From an uncultured Pelagibacteraceae bacterium (lineage in GTDB: Bacteria > Pseudomonadota > Alphaproteobacteria > Pelagibacterales > Pelagibacteraceae), in the NCBI GenBank assembly GCA_902543295.1, contig CACBXW010000001.1:186001-250000 (forward strand): 64,000 nucleotides of DNA, given 5' to 3'. A program made the position numbers and the translations under genes. Positions within the stretch are counted from its first letter, which is position 1. Each line of letters starts with the position of its first letter. Below the pieces are notes generated by a model, which saw only the letters and a list, made by a program, of their open reading frames with translations, ran no database searches and was not told the DNA's origin. Below are positions 9,497 through 18,166 of the stretch, piece by piece.

Positions 9497-9718
9497 TTAA
9501 CCGTCTGTTATATTGCTTTTCCAGTCGTTAGCACTTGGTTTTTTTCTGACAATTGCATTCATCTTACCATCTTCTTGTTTAGATGAAATAATATGCCAGC
9601 CAACCCAAATAAGAATTGCTATTATAACTAGCACTCCTTCCGAACCAACACCTGGATAGACAGATCCTTGTACCTCAGAGGCACTTAAATGATCTATCCA
9701 ATTTGATACTGTTGCCAT
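9497..9718 (-). CDS. Small membrane protein co-transcribed with the ammonium transporter
   Basis: A 73-residue protein with one membrane helix (GVLVIIAILIWVGWHIISS) and a polar, positively charged C-terminal tail. Its ATG is preceded by a perfect AGGAGG at good spacing, an unusually strong ribosome site for this sequence, and it begins 13 bases after the amt stop; a strong terminator follows. Tight coupling and strong translation suggest a protein made in amounts comparable to Amt, perhaps an accessory or regulatory subunit. No family is recognised, and the function is unknown. Confidence 0.75.
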   Translation of the reverse strand: MATVSNWIDHLSASEVQGSVYPGVGSEGVLVIIAILIWVGWHIISSKQEDGKMNAIVRKKPSANDWKSNITDG

Positions 9719-9731
9719 TTACATACCTCCT

Positions 9732-11132
9732 TTATCTACTGGCCGAGACTACAGCTTTTTCGTCTTCTTTAGCCTCTTCCATAATTGTATAGTCAAGTCC
9801 TGCAAGTTCTACTTCTCTTGGTATTCTTAATTTACCCATTCCGTGAAGAACTTTTGCAATTATATATCCAGGAAGCATACCTAGTACAAAAAACATTATT
9901 ATTGCACCGATAAACATTCCAAGAGGATTAATTGCTGCATAATTAGTTCCATCCCACATAGCTCCAACACTGTATCCAGATGAAGGATAACCATTTAAAA
10001 CGAAACCACATATCACAAGACCAACAAATCCAGCGTAACCATGAACAGCTACTGCTCCAACTGCATCGTCGATTTTATATTTTTTCTCGACCCAGTAATG
10101 CATTTTGTAAGCTATAACTACTCCGATCATACCGATTATCATTGATTGTATTGGATGATATAAATCATTACCTGCAGATGCACATATTATTCCCGCAAGT
10201 CCTGATGAATAAGTCCAGAAAGGATCTCCCTTCGAGACCACATACCCTGCTAACAACCCTCCAGATAACGACATTAAAAAGTTCATCGTTATTCCACTAA
10301 GTGTGGTGGGAGTTAGGTAGATGTTCGTTGCAGTAAAGAAAGTTACACCTTCCATACCATATTCAGGTCCAAGATCATAAATCGGAACATTACATGCAGC
10401 GTAAAAGCCCCAAAAACCTGTATAGATTAAGAATAATCCAACAGTCACTAACCAAGGATTTCTTGGTCCAATGTTTCTCGGTTCTCCGCTAGATGAAAAT
10501 TTTCCAATTCTTGGTCCTAAAACAATTAGAACACCTAAGGCAAAACCTCCGGCAATTGCGTGAATTACTCCCGAAGCATAAGCATCGTGATATCCTAATA
10601 TTTTTAACATCCATCCATCAAAATGCCATCCCCATGAAGCATCTATTGTCCAGAAAACAGATCCAATTGCAATTGCAAGTATTCCAAATGCAAAAGTAGT
10701 TATCCTTTCAATAACCGCTCCAGATACAATTGAAGCTGCAGTCCATGAAAATAATAAAAAGGCTGCCCAGAAGACACCCATTATATGATCATTAAGATTT
10801 ACGGCCATCAATGCATTTGTAGGATTAGCAAGATCATTTCCACCAAATCCACCTCCAAGAACTAGACCAGTACTTTCGGTCATAATCGAAGGAGCTAATC
10901 CGGGTCCTGTTGGAAATGCCCAGTATATCCACCAACCAAAGAAAAACCATGTGACTGTTACCAGTGGTATCAGCATTGTATTTTTCATAAGAGTGTGTTG
11001 GTGATGTTTGTAACGAGATGCCCCAACTTCATACATACAGAATCCCACGTGGATCAAAAACATAAGAACCACAGTTACCCAATAGTAAAATTCTGTAAAT
11101 AAGGTTGTGAGAGCACCTAATTGATCAGTCAT
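9732..11132 (-). CDS. amt: Ammonium transporter (Amt family)
   Basis: A 466-residue polytopic inner-membrane protein with about 11 hydrophobic helices. Amt motifs are visible: MYEVGASRYKHHQHTLMKNT near the N-terminus, HAIAGGFALGVLIVLGPR containing a pore-type His, and VGAVAVHGYAGFVGLVICG, which should hold the second pore His. Amt proteins conduct ammonium/ammonia into the cell. It is followed by a small membrane protein with a strong ribosome site and then a terminator. The leader has an AGGAGAG ribosome site adjoining an inverted repeat (11144-11160). No glnK (PII) gene is next to it. Confidence 0.95.
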   Translation of the reverse strand: MTDQLGALTTLFTEFYYWVTVVLMFLIHVGFCMYEVGASRYKHHQHTLMKNTMLIPLVTVTWFFFGWWIYWAFPTGPGLAPSIMTESTGLVLGGGFGGNDLANPTNALMAVNLNDHIMGVFWAAFLLFSWTAASIVSGAVIERITTFAFGILAIAIGSVFWTIDASWGWHFDGWMLKILGYHDAYASGVIHAIAGGFALGVLIVLGPRIGKFSSSGEPRNIGPRNPWLVTVGLFLIYTGFWGFYAACNVPIYDLGPEYGMEGVTFFTATNIYLTPTTLSGITMNFLMSLSGGLLAGYVVSKGDPFWTYSSGLAGIICASAGNDLYHPIQSMIIGMIGVVIAYKMHYWVEKKYKIDDAVGAVAVHGYAGFVGLVICGFVLNGYPSSGYSVGAMWDGTNYAAINPLGMFIGAIIMFFVLGMLPGYIIAKVLHGMGKLRIPREVELAGLDYTIMEEAKEDEKAVVSASR

Positions 11133-11143
11133 ATTTCTCTCTC

Positions 11144-11160
11144 CTATTAATAGTTAATAG
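11144..11160 (-). promoter_or_regulatory. Inverted repeat at the amt ribosome-binding site
   Basis: On the minus strand CTATTAA-CTA-TTAATAG is a perfect inverted repeat with 7-base arms. Its last bases run into the AGGAGAG ribosome-binding site of amt, about 12 bases before the ATG. It could be a protein-binding site or a weak RNA hairpin that affects initiation. AT-rich DNA yields short palindromes by chance, so this is tentative. Confidence 0.35.
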
Positions 11161-11248
11161 ACTCTATGAAATTTTTTTTACGCTGACAATTTTATTTTAT
11201 TTATAAAAAGTAGAAGTTAATAATTATTTTATCAACTTGAAATTGAAA

Positions 11249-11659
11249 TTAGAATTTTAAATATGCTTTTTTAAGGTCAACCAGAGGATGATTCGGGGAC
11301 ATTTGAAACTTTACCAATAATTCTCTAGCTATCATATCTCTATCCTGCTGATTATTAGGTAATTTTATTTTACTTGGTATCGTTACCCAACCGTTAGCAT
11401 TTCTATCGAATACAGCAGGTCTATTTTCTTCATATCCCATATGAACATCTTCTAACCAATTAAGATCATCCCAACCCATAGCTTCTATATATTTTTTTAA
11501 AAATGGAGTGAGTCGACTATAGTCAGGCAAAAGATTAACGTCATATCGATAGCCAATTGTTTGGCCAATCATTTTTTCTCTAGCAGTCTCTTTTTTCTTT
11601 CCTAATTGACCTTTGATCTCTTTTGATTTGACTTTTTTCTTACCTTTTTTCTTTGGCAT
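11249..11659 (-). CDS. Conserved hypothetical protein after the MgsC-like gene
   Basis: A 136-residue soluble protein with a strongly basic N-terminus (MPKKKGKKKVKSKEIKGQLG) followed by an acidic and aromatic body (YIEAMGWDDLNWLEDVHMGYE). No signal peptide, membrane helix or known catalytic motif is seen. It begins 8 bases after the MgsC-like gene and ends the operon that starts at the FAD oxidoreductase, so it may be an accessory factor of that pathway. No family is recognised. Confidence 0.7.
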   Translation of the reverse strand: MPKKKGKKKVKSKEIKGQLGKKKETAREKMIGQTIGYRYDVNLLPDYSRLTPFLKKYIEAMGWDDLNWLEDVHMGYEENRPAVFDRNANGWVTIPSKIKLPNNQQDRDMIARELLVKFQMSPNHPLVDLKKAYLKF

Positions 11660-11667
11660 ATTTGCTA

Positions 11668-13059
11668 TTAGATTTTATGGAAATCTTTAACTCCTACTGT
11701 ATGATTTGTTCCTGCAAGAGGCACTTTAGCTAAAGCAGACGCCTCCATTGTTAATGCAGCCATATCTTCTGGTTCTAGCGAGTGAATATTTGTTTTTCCA
11801 CATGCTCTAGCCAACAATTGAGCCTCCAATGTCATCGCATGCAAGTAATTATAAACTCTTAATGCTGCATCATCAGGATTTAATCTTTTTCTTAATTTTG
11901 GATCTTGAGTAGCAACTCCTACTGGACATCTACCGGTATGACAGTGATAGCAATGACCTGCGGGAACACCCATTTCTTTTTCAAAATTAGATTCTGGTAT
12001 TTCTTTATTGCAATTTAATGCCACCATTGCGCCTGTTCCGATTGCAATTGCGTCTGCACCAAGTGCTAAAGCTTTAGCCATATCTGCTCCATCTCTAACA
12101 CCACCTGCATAAATTAAAGTTACCTTTCCAGTTTTACCTACATCATCCAAAGCTCTTCTTGCTTCTCTAATTCCTGCTATTCCTGGGATACCTGTGTTTG
12201 CAGCTGCAATGTGTGGTCCAGCACCTGTTGAACCTTCCATTCCATCAAGATAAATTGAATCTGGATCGCATTTTGCTGCCATCCTTACATCATCATACAC
12301 TTTAGCTGCTCCAAGTTTTAATTGAATTGGCACCTTGTTTTTTGTTAATTCTCTAAGCTCTTGAACTTTTAAAGCTAAATCATCTGGACCCAGCCAATCA
12401 GGATGTCTTGCTGGAGATCTTTGATCAATACCCGCAGGTAGCGATCTCATTTCTGCAACTTGGTCAGTAACTTTTTGACCCATCAAATGACCACCCATTC
12501 CAACTTTTTGTCCTTGTCCAATAAATACCTCAATTCCATCAGCTAGTTGTGCATGGTGTGGGTTAAAACCGTATCTTGATTGTATGCACTGATAAAACCA
12601 TTTTTCTGAATATCTTCTCTCATCTGGTATCATTCCACCTTCACCAGAACATGTTGCGCTACCAGCCATTGTAGCACCTCTAGCTAATGCAGTTTTTGCT
12701 TCATAAGATAAAGCTCCAAAACTCATTCCCGTAATGTAAACTGGAATATCAAGTTCAATTGGATTTTCACATCTTGGACCAATAATAGTTTTGGTCTCAC
12801 ATTTTTCTCTGTAACCTTCAATAACAAATCTTGTTAATGTACCTGGCAAGAAAACTAGATCATCGAAAGTAGGTATCTTTTTCATCAAAGCCATTCCTCT
12901 CATTCTGTATCTTCCTAATTCCGCTTTGATATGTATGTCGTCCATAACTTCTGGAGTAAAAATAGCGTTGTGTCCTAACAAACTTTTGTTTCTTGAAGCT
13001 ATTCCATTACCATTAGAATGTCCGTTTGACTTTCCATTACCATTTTTTTTCTTTGCCAT
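11668..13059 (-). CDS. mgsC: Glutamate-synthase-like FMN/iron-sulfur subunit (GlxD; MgsC-like)
   Basis: A 463-residue protein matching the FMN-binding (alpha/beta barrel) domain of glutamate synthase. Seen: YITGMSFGALSYEAKTALA, the barrel phosphate-binding region IYAGGVRDGADMAKALALGA, and the 3Fe-4S cysteine motif CYHCHTGRCPVG. In the N-methylglutamate pathway, MgsABC moves the methylamino group of gamma-glutamylmethylamide to make N-methylglutamate. In SAR11 annotations the same set is often named glxBCD. It starts one base after the MgsB-like gene. Subunit architecture is firm; the exact substrate is inferred from context. Confidence 0.85.
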   Translation of the reverse strand: MAKKKNGNGKSNGHSNGNGIASRNKSLLGHNAIFTPEVMDDIHIKAELGRYRMRGMALMKKIPTFDDLVFLPGTLTRFVIEGYREKCETKTIIGPRCENPIELDIPVYITGMSFGALSYEAKTALARGATMAGSATCSGEGGMIPDERRYSEKWFYQCIQSRYGFNPHHAQLADGIEVFIGQGQKVGMGGHLMGQKVTDQVAEMRSLPAGIDQRSPARHPDWLGPDDLALKVQELRELTKNKVPIQLKLGAAKVYDDVRMAAKCDPDSIYLDGMEGSTGAGPHIAAANTGIPGIAGIREARRALDDVGKTGKVTLIYAGGVRDGADMAKALALGADAIAIGTGAMVALNCNKEIPESNFEKEMGVPAGHCYHCHTGRCPVGVATQDPKLRKRLNPDDAALRVYNYLHAMTLEAQLLARACGKTNIHSLEPEDMAALTMEASALAKVPLAGTNHTVGVKDFHKI

Positions 13060-13914
13060 TTAAATTGCTCCTTTTTTTTCTGTAGGTTCAAGAGCATCGT
13101 AATTCCAAAGTTTTTTTCCTGCTACAACTTTGGTCATCTTAGAAACATCGAAGTTTTCTCCGATCTCCGCAACCTTTAATTTTCTTTTAAGCCAGTCTTG
13201 ATCTGAATCAGTTAACTCAGCTTCGACAGCATCACTACCAAATGATCCAATTTTTCCACCTACAAAAATTGTCCCATCATACATAGAGTCTCCTAAATTT
13301 ATTCCAACGTCTCCAAGAATAATAATTCGCCCTCTCTGCATCATAAAACCTGTAAAAGCACCAGCATCTCCGCCAATAATTATTGTTCCACCTTTTTGAT
13401 CAATTCCTGTTCTGGCACCTACGCTTCCTTTGCATATCAGATCTCCACCTCTAATTGCCGCACCAAAACATGAACCTGCATTTTTTTCAATTACTACTTT
13501 TCCTGCCATCATATTTTCTGCACATGACCATCCCACTCTTCCATTAATTCTAACAATAGGACCATCCATTGATCCACATCCAAAGTATCCTAAGCTACCT
13601 TCAAATATTAAATTTAATTTATTGAGGATTCCAACTCCCAAACTATGTTTCCCTTGAGGGTTTTTTATTACAATTGTTCCGTATCCATCTTTCATTAATT
13701 CATCAATTTTTTTATTTGCTTCACGACAATCCATGTTCTTAACGTCAATTTCAGTTCTTTTGTTAAAATCTACATCATATGTCCCAAAGTAATAAAAATT
13801 CTCAGCCTCATCTGGATTAAAAAATTTTTGTTGTGTTTTTCCAGTTAAGACTTCTGTATGAAGTCCCATTGATTGAGCTTTACTTTTTTTTTCTGATGTT
13901 TTTAAATTTGCCAT
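13060..13914 (-). CDS. mgsB: Glutamate-synthase-like GXGXG subunit (GlxC; MgsB-like)
   Basis: A 284-residue protein made of the right-handed beta-helix domain found at the C-terminus of glutamate synthase large subunits. The G-rich repeats GDLICKGSVGARTGIDQKGG, GDAGAFTGFMMQRGRIIILG and GGKIGSFGSDAVEAELTD are its hallmark. It forms the structural spine between the amidotransferase and FMN domains. It overlaps the MgsA-like gene by 13 bases and abuts MgsC. Splitting glutamate synthase into three polypeptides is characteristic of the Mgs/Glx sets. Confidence 0.85.
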   Translation of the reverse strand: MANLKTSEKKSKAQSMGLHTEVLTGKTQQKFFNPDEAENFYYFGTYDVDFNKRTEIDVKNMDCREANKKIDELMKDGYGTIVIKNPQGKHSLGVGILNKLNLIFEGSLGYFGCGSMDGPIVRINGRVGWSCAENMMAGKVVIEKNAGSCFGAAIRGGDLICKGSVGARTGIDQKGGTIIIGGDAGAFTGFMMQRGRIIILGDVGINLGDSMYDGTIFVGGKIGSFGSDAVEAELTDSDQDWLKRKLKVAEIGENFDVSKMTKVVAGKKLWNYDALEPTEKKGAI

Positions 13915-14843
13915 ACTTTAACTTCTCCATCAAAAGGATCATAAGTTTCGATTTCTTGTGGTAATATTGATCTTATTGCAATTTCCTCTGACCCCATTGC
14001 AACTAAATCATCAGACTCATACAATACTAGTGGTTTTGCAGCCATTGTATCTTTCGCCATTCCTAAACTATCTTTTGTAGCAACAAAATAAGTAAATACC
14101 CCATCTAAACCGACGAGAGATTCTTTCATTCCCTCTTCTAATGTAGCTCCATTTCTCATTTTTTCTGCAAGATATACAGCGATTAATTCCGAGTCACATT
14201 CTGACATAAATCTCATGCCCTTGTTTTCCAATACTCTTCTATTATTCCAATAGTTTGTTAATTGTCCATTATGAACGACTGACACATCGCTAAAAGGATA
14301 ACCCCAAAATGGGTGAGCAGATTTAATATCCACTCCTGACTCTGTTGCCATTCTAGCATGACCAATTGCATGTGTCCCGACAACTTTATCTAAATTATAT
14401 CTGTTACAAACTACTTCAGCATTTCCTAAATCTTTAATTACTTCTAGAGATTTTCCCATAGATAATATTTCTACACCTTCAACACTTTCTATTTTTTGAG
14501 AAAATTCCATTAAATCTTTGTCATATTGAATTTCATATCGCAATGAATAAGGAAGAATTCTATCCTCTTTTATCACTTTAGCGCCTAGCTCAGAAAGATA
14601 AGAATCAACAATTTTTTTTCTTTCGTCATAAACTGATACATCTTCTTTTACTGAAGAACTTCCCTCTGCAACATTTTCACCAACCTTAAATCGCATGATG
14701 AAATTTTGACCGTCAGTTTTTCCGTATAGAGCGTATCCAGTTGAATCTTCTCCTCTATGCTTTAATGCTTGAAGCATACCCTGAAGTTCAAAACCAACGT
14801 TTGAAGTATTTCCTCTATGAATTAATCCTGCAATCCCGCACAT
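13902..14843 (-). CDS. mgsA: Class II glutamine amidotransferase subunit (GlxB; MgsA-like)
   Basis: A 313-residue Ntn-hydrolase amidotransferase. The protein begins MCGIAGLIHRGN, so Cys2 is the N-terminal nucleophile once Met is removed. HAIGHARMATESGVD and HNGQLTNYWNNR are the conserved amide-binding segments, as in GltB and PurF. It supplies ammonia or methylamine equivalents to the MgsC-like subunit. It is the first of three consecutive genes that together reconstitute a glutamate-synthase-like enzyme, starting 17 bases after the second glutamine-synthetase-like gene. Confidence 0.87.
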   Translation of the reverse strand: MCGIAGLIHRGNTSNVGFELQGMLQALKHRGEDSTGYALYGKTDGQNFIMRFKVGENVAEGSSSVKEDVSVYDERKKIVDSYLSELGAKVIKEDRILPYSLRYEIQYDKDLMEFSQKIESVEGVEILSMGKSLEVIKDLGNAEVVCNRYNLDKVVGTHAIGHARMATESGVDIKSAHPFWGYPFSDVSVVHNGQLTNYWNNRRVLENKGMRFMSECDSELIAVYLAEKMRNGATLEEGMKESLVGLDGVFTYFVATKDSLGMAKDTMAAKPLVLYESDDLVAMGSEEIAIRSILPQEIETYDPFDGEVKVWQI

Positions 14844-14860
14844 ATAATTTCCTTATTAAA

Positions 14861-16330
14861 TTATGGTAAACAATCCAGATAAGTATCAAGATCCCATTGT
14901 GTTGTTGCACCCAAGAATTTTTCCCACTCATCTCGTTTGTACCAATTAAATACTTTATACATTTCATCTGGCATTGATGATTTTATTACCTCATCTTCCG
15001 CCAATCTATCTAAAGCTTCACCTAAACTTAGTGGAAGTTTTTTAACATCTTTACCAGCTTTTTGAGCTTCGTATATATTTCTAGACTCTGGTTTAGCTGG
15101 TTTCATTTTTTTAGATATTCCCTCATCACAAGCTTTAAGTAATGCTGCACCTAATAAATATGGGTTATGCATAGAGTCAACTGATCTGTACTCGAATCTA
15201 CCTGGAGCAGATACTCTTAGACCACATGTTCTATTTTGATAACCCCAGTCAGCATAAACTGGTGCCCAAAAACCTTGATCCCATAATCTTCTATATGAGT
15301 TCACTGTCGAAGAACCGATTGCTGTTAAAGCTGGCAAGTGTTTCATTATCCCTGCAATTGATTGTAATCCAATCTTTCCAGGCAATTGCATATCCTTAGT
15401 ATCTGGCATGAAAGTATTAGTTCCACCGGATACATAGCTAAAGACTTCTTCTACACCTGGAAGTTTTTTGTTACCCAATTTGTTTACTGATACTTTTCCA
15501 CCTTTCCACAAAGACATGTTGGTATGACATCCACTTGCTGAAACTCCCATAAATGGTTTAGTCATAAAGCAAGCTATAAGATTATGTTCTCTTGCTACTT
15601 GAGCACAAATTTGTCTATACGTAGATAATCTATCAGCATTTCTTAAAACATTATCAAATGTCCAATTAAGCTCTAATTGACCAGGAGCATCTTCATGGTC
15701 ACCTTGGATCATATCAAGACCCATCGCTTTTGCGTATTCAATAACCTTCATAAACACAGGTCTTAATGATTCAAATTGATCAATATGATAACAGAAAGGT
15801 TTTGAGAAACCTTGTCCAGTTGGAGTTCCGTCAGGATTTTTTGTTAACCACATCATTTCAGGCTCTGTTCCAACTCTTAATTCTAATCCATGTTTCTTTT
15901 TGAACTCATTCATGAAAATTCTAAGATTACCTCTGCAGTCACTTGTTAAATGACCACCTGGATTTTTTCTTTCTTCTCTATTTCTAAAACATGTAACAAA
16001 AACTCTTCCAACTCTCTTATCCCAAGGCAATTGAACAAAAGTTTCTGGATCAGGTATTCCTACCAATTCCATAGCCTCTGGACCATAACCAATATAATTA
16101 TTATGACGATCTAAAAATAAGTTTGCTGTTGCTCCATAAACCAATTGAAAACCTTTTTCTGCAGTTCTTTCCCAGTGGTCTGCCGGTATTCCTTTTCCAA
16201 CAACTCTTCCAGTTACTGAAATAAATTGATAATAGATATAAGTAATTCCTAATTCGTTTATTTTTTCTCTAACTTTTTTGACGAGTTTAGCTCTACCTGG
16301 TTGGTTTACGTGTTTTTCAAGATCCGTCAT
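14861..16330 (-). CDS. Second glutamine-synthetase-family ligase (uncertain substrate)
   Basis: A 489-residue protein of the glutamine synthetase fold, longer than and clearly different from the GmaS-like protein at 7944-9269. Motifs include GTEPEMMWL, QGDHEDAPGQLELNWTF, ASGCHTNMSLWKGG and the nucleotide/substrate region RVSAPGRFEYRSVDSMHNPY. The ribosome site AGGGGGAAG lies directly before the ATG. It sits between an FAD oxidoreductase and the GlxB/C/D set, so it could make a gamma-glutamyl-amide used by that set, either as the true methylamine ligase or for another amine. Known GmaS proteins are nearer 440 residues, which is why that name is placed on the other gene. Confidence 0.75.
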   Translation of the reverse strand: MTDLEKHVNQPGRAKLVKKVREKINELGITYIYYQFISVTGRVVGKGIPADHWERTAEKGFQLVYGATANLFLDRHNNYIGYGPEAMELVGIPDPETFVQLPWDKRVGRVFVTCFRNREERKNPGGHLTSDCRGNLRIFMNEFKKKHGLELRVGTEPEMMWLTKNPDGTPTGQGFSKPFCYHIDQFESLRPVFMKVIEYAKAMGLDMIQGDHEDAPGQLELNWTFDNVLRNADRLSTYRQICAQVAREHNLIACFMTKPFMGVSASGCHTNMSLWKGGKVSVNKLGNKKLPGVEEVFSYVSGGTNTFMPDTKDMQLPGKIGLQSIAGIMKHLPALTAIGSSTVNSYRRLWDQGFWAPVYADWGYQNRTCGLRVSAPGRFEYRSVDSMHNPYLLGAALLKACDEGISKKMKPAKPESRNIYEAQKAGKDVKKLPLSLGEALDRLAEDEVIKSSMPDEMYKVFNWYKRDEWEKFLGATTQWDLDTYLDCLP

Positions 16331-16397
16331 TCTTCCCCCTTTGAATTTTCAGATCAAAAAGGTAACTGAAAAAAAAACGTTTGTCTACTTAGATAAA

Positions 16398-17726
16398 TTA
16401 GCTCCAAGGAAACGGACTGTTCGATGTCGGATGAAGTTTTCCTTTTTCATATCTATCGAACCTAAACGGTTTTAATAATTCACTTTCATGACCTAAAATT
16501 TCTTGTGCAACAAGGTGACCAACACCTATCATTTTATAACCATGATTTGCATCTGCAATCATGTAAACATTTTCAAAAAATCTATCGAATATTGGGAATG
16601 AATCTGGAGTTAAACAACCCAATCCTCCTGATGGTCCCTTTCTATACAGATGAGATTTACCAACAAAACGTTTTTGAATATGTGCAAGTGCTGAAGTCCA
16701 CATATCAGAAAATTTATCAGTAGTTTGATATTCTGGAGAATCTATCCCATACGGATCAACATTAACTTCATCAAAATGTTTTTGAACAATGTAAGGTGAT
16801 GTTCCACCTTGAACTCCCAATCCTTCAATATCAGGTTTATAATAAATACCCCATAAGTCTTCTGTAATTATTTTACCATCTTTGTCAGAATAAAGTGGCG
16901 CATCTGTATCAACATGAATTACTGGAGGCGGTTTACCTTCATTAGTTTTTAAACAATCTGCATCCACACCCAATACACCTTCTTGTAAAAACCAGTACTT
17001 CCACATTTCAACTTCATGCATTTTTCCATTTTTAGCATCTTTTATGTTTGTAGTTTTTGGTAACTCCAACATATTCCAAAAATCTCTTACCCATGGTCCT
17101 GCTCCAATAACTACCTGATCACAATCAATTGTACCTTTATCTGTAACCACGCCAGTAATTGCATTGCTGTTGCTCCCTCTTTTAAAACCTGTAACCTTTA
17201 CTCCTTTATGAACGTTTACACCGTTTGAATTTGCTTTTTTCTCCAGTGCTTTAATTGAGTCCTTATTAAATGCATATCCACCTTTTTTTTCATGCAAGAC
17301 TGATGTAATACCTTTTGCTTGCCAATCACTAAAAATTCCTTGCATATATTTCATGCAATCTTTTTCACCTTCTATAAATTCTGATTCATATCCAATAGCT
17401 TTTTGTTGTTCATAAATACTTGCAACATCTTTATGCATTACTTCCGGAGAAATTTGCATATAGCCAACAGCATTATATTTAAATGCCTCTGGATCACTTT
17501 CCCAAACACTAACTGAATGAGCCATTAATTCTCTCATTGCTGGTTGAAAATAATTATTTCTAACAACTCCACATGCAATTCCACTTGCACCTGCAGCAGT
17601 GTCTTTTTTTTCTAAGACAACTACATCGTTTGGATTTTTATATTTTTCGGAAAGTTTCCAAGCAGTACTTAACCCGTGAATTCCTCCACCAATTATTACA
17701 ACTTTTGCTTTTGTCGGTAACGACAT
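16398..17726 (-). CDS. FAD-dependent amine oxidoreductase (DAO/SoxB-like, possible MgdA-type)
   Basis: A 442-residue flavoprotein of the D-amino-acid-oxidase/sarcosine-oxidase-beta superfamily. KVVIIGGGIHGLSTAWKLSE is the FAD-binding Rossmann motif, AGASGIACGVVRNNYFQPAM follows it, and MIADANHGYKMIGVGH closes the FAD domain. Such enzymes oxidise N-methyl or secondary amines. Lying upstream of a glutamine-synthetase-like enzyme and the MgsABC-like set, it could oxidise N-methylglutamate. However, the usual partners MgdB, MgdC and MgdD are not adjacent; a four-subunit set resembling them lies at 38261-43358. The substrate is inferred. Confidence 0.8.
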   Translation of the reverse strand: MSLPTKAKVVIIGGGIHGLSTAWKLSEKYKNPNDVVVLEKKDTAAGASGIACGVVRNNYFQPAMRELMAHSVSVWESDPEAFKYNAVGYMQISPEVMHKDVASIYEQQKAIGYESEFIEGEKDCMKYMQGIFSDWQAKGITSVLHEKKGGYAFNKDSIKALEKKANSNGVNVHKGVKVTGFKRGSNSNAITGVVTDKGTIDCDQVVIGAGPWVRDFWNMLELPKTTNIKDAKNGKMHEVEMWKYWFLQEGVLGVDADCLKTNEGKPPPVIHVDTDAPLYSDKDGKIITEDLWGIYYKPDIEGLGVQGGTSPYIVQKHFDEVNVDPYGIDSPEYQTTDKFSDMWTSALAHIQKRFVGKSHLYRKGPSGGLGCLTPDSFPIFDRFFENVYMIADANHGYKMIGVGHLVAQEILGHESELLKPFRFDRYEKGKLHPTSNSPFPWS

Positions 17727-17815
17727 GAAAGAACTTTAATTTTTTAGCAAAGGAAAGAATATAATAATTTTTATATATAATTTATATAAATTCTAAATAT
17801 TTATTAGATTTTTAA

Positions 17816-18166
17816 TTAAAAACTCAAATTTTTGAGAGTTTTCAAATATTCGTTAAATTCATTAACAAAATTCTGTGTGGGTAAAACGTACTTTTTTCTA
17901 TGGTCATTTCCGGTTTTCTCGAGGTAAAAAAATTCTTTATCACAAGCTTCTTTGATCATGAGTGCAGATTTGGGTCTAGAGGTTTTGAAAAGTCTAGTCT
18001 TAAGTTCTTCGACAGATAAGTTTTCATTTAATTTATAGGAATTCATCACAATCAACATCATGTGATAATGTGAAGGAGACTTTCTGAAAAAGTAATTACT
18101 GGATGTATGGGACAGTTTCATTTGATCTTCCCAAAATTCCAGTAAATCCTTTGATGATTTTGACAT
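17816..18166 (-). CDS. MarR-like winged-helix protein
   Basis: A 116-residue soluble protein. LSVEELKTRLFKTSRPKSAL resembles a helix-turn-helix, followed by a probable wing FFYLEKTGNDHRKKYVLPT, which is close to the DxRxKxxxxT wing pattern of MarR regulators. It is shorter than typical MarR (about 140), and the N-terminal dimer helix looks reduced. The start overlaps the tdm stop by one base, so the gene is co-transcribed with TMAO demethylase and may regulate that locus; palindromes suited to a dimer lie in the tdm-tmoX intergenic region. DNA binding is inferred from the motif, not shown. Confidence 0.6.
   Translation of the reverse strand: MSKSSKDLLEFWEDQMKLSHTSSNYFFRKSPSHYHMMLIVMNSYKLNENLSVEELKTRLFKTSRPKSALMIKEACDKEFFYLEKTGNDHRKKYVLPTQNFVNEFNEYLKTLKNLSF

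Noticed and set aside
16331-16397. Inverted repeat TTTTCAG/CTGAAAA before the second GS-like gene
   Set aside because: Arms are short, the loop long and the T-run is on the wrong side; probably chance in AT-rich DNA.
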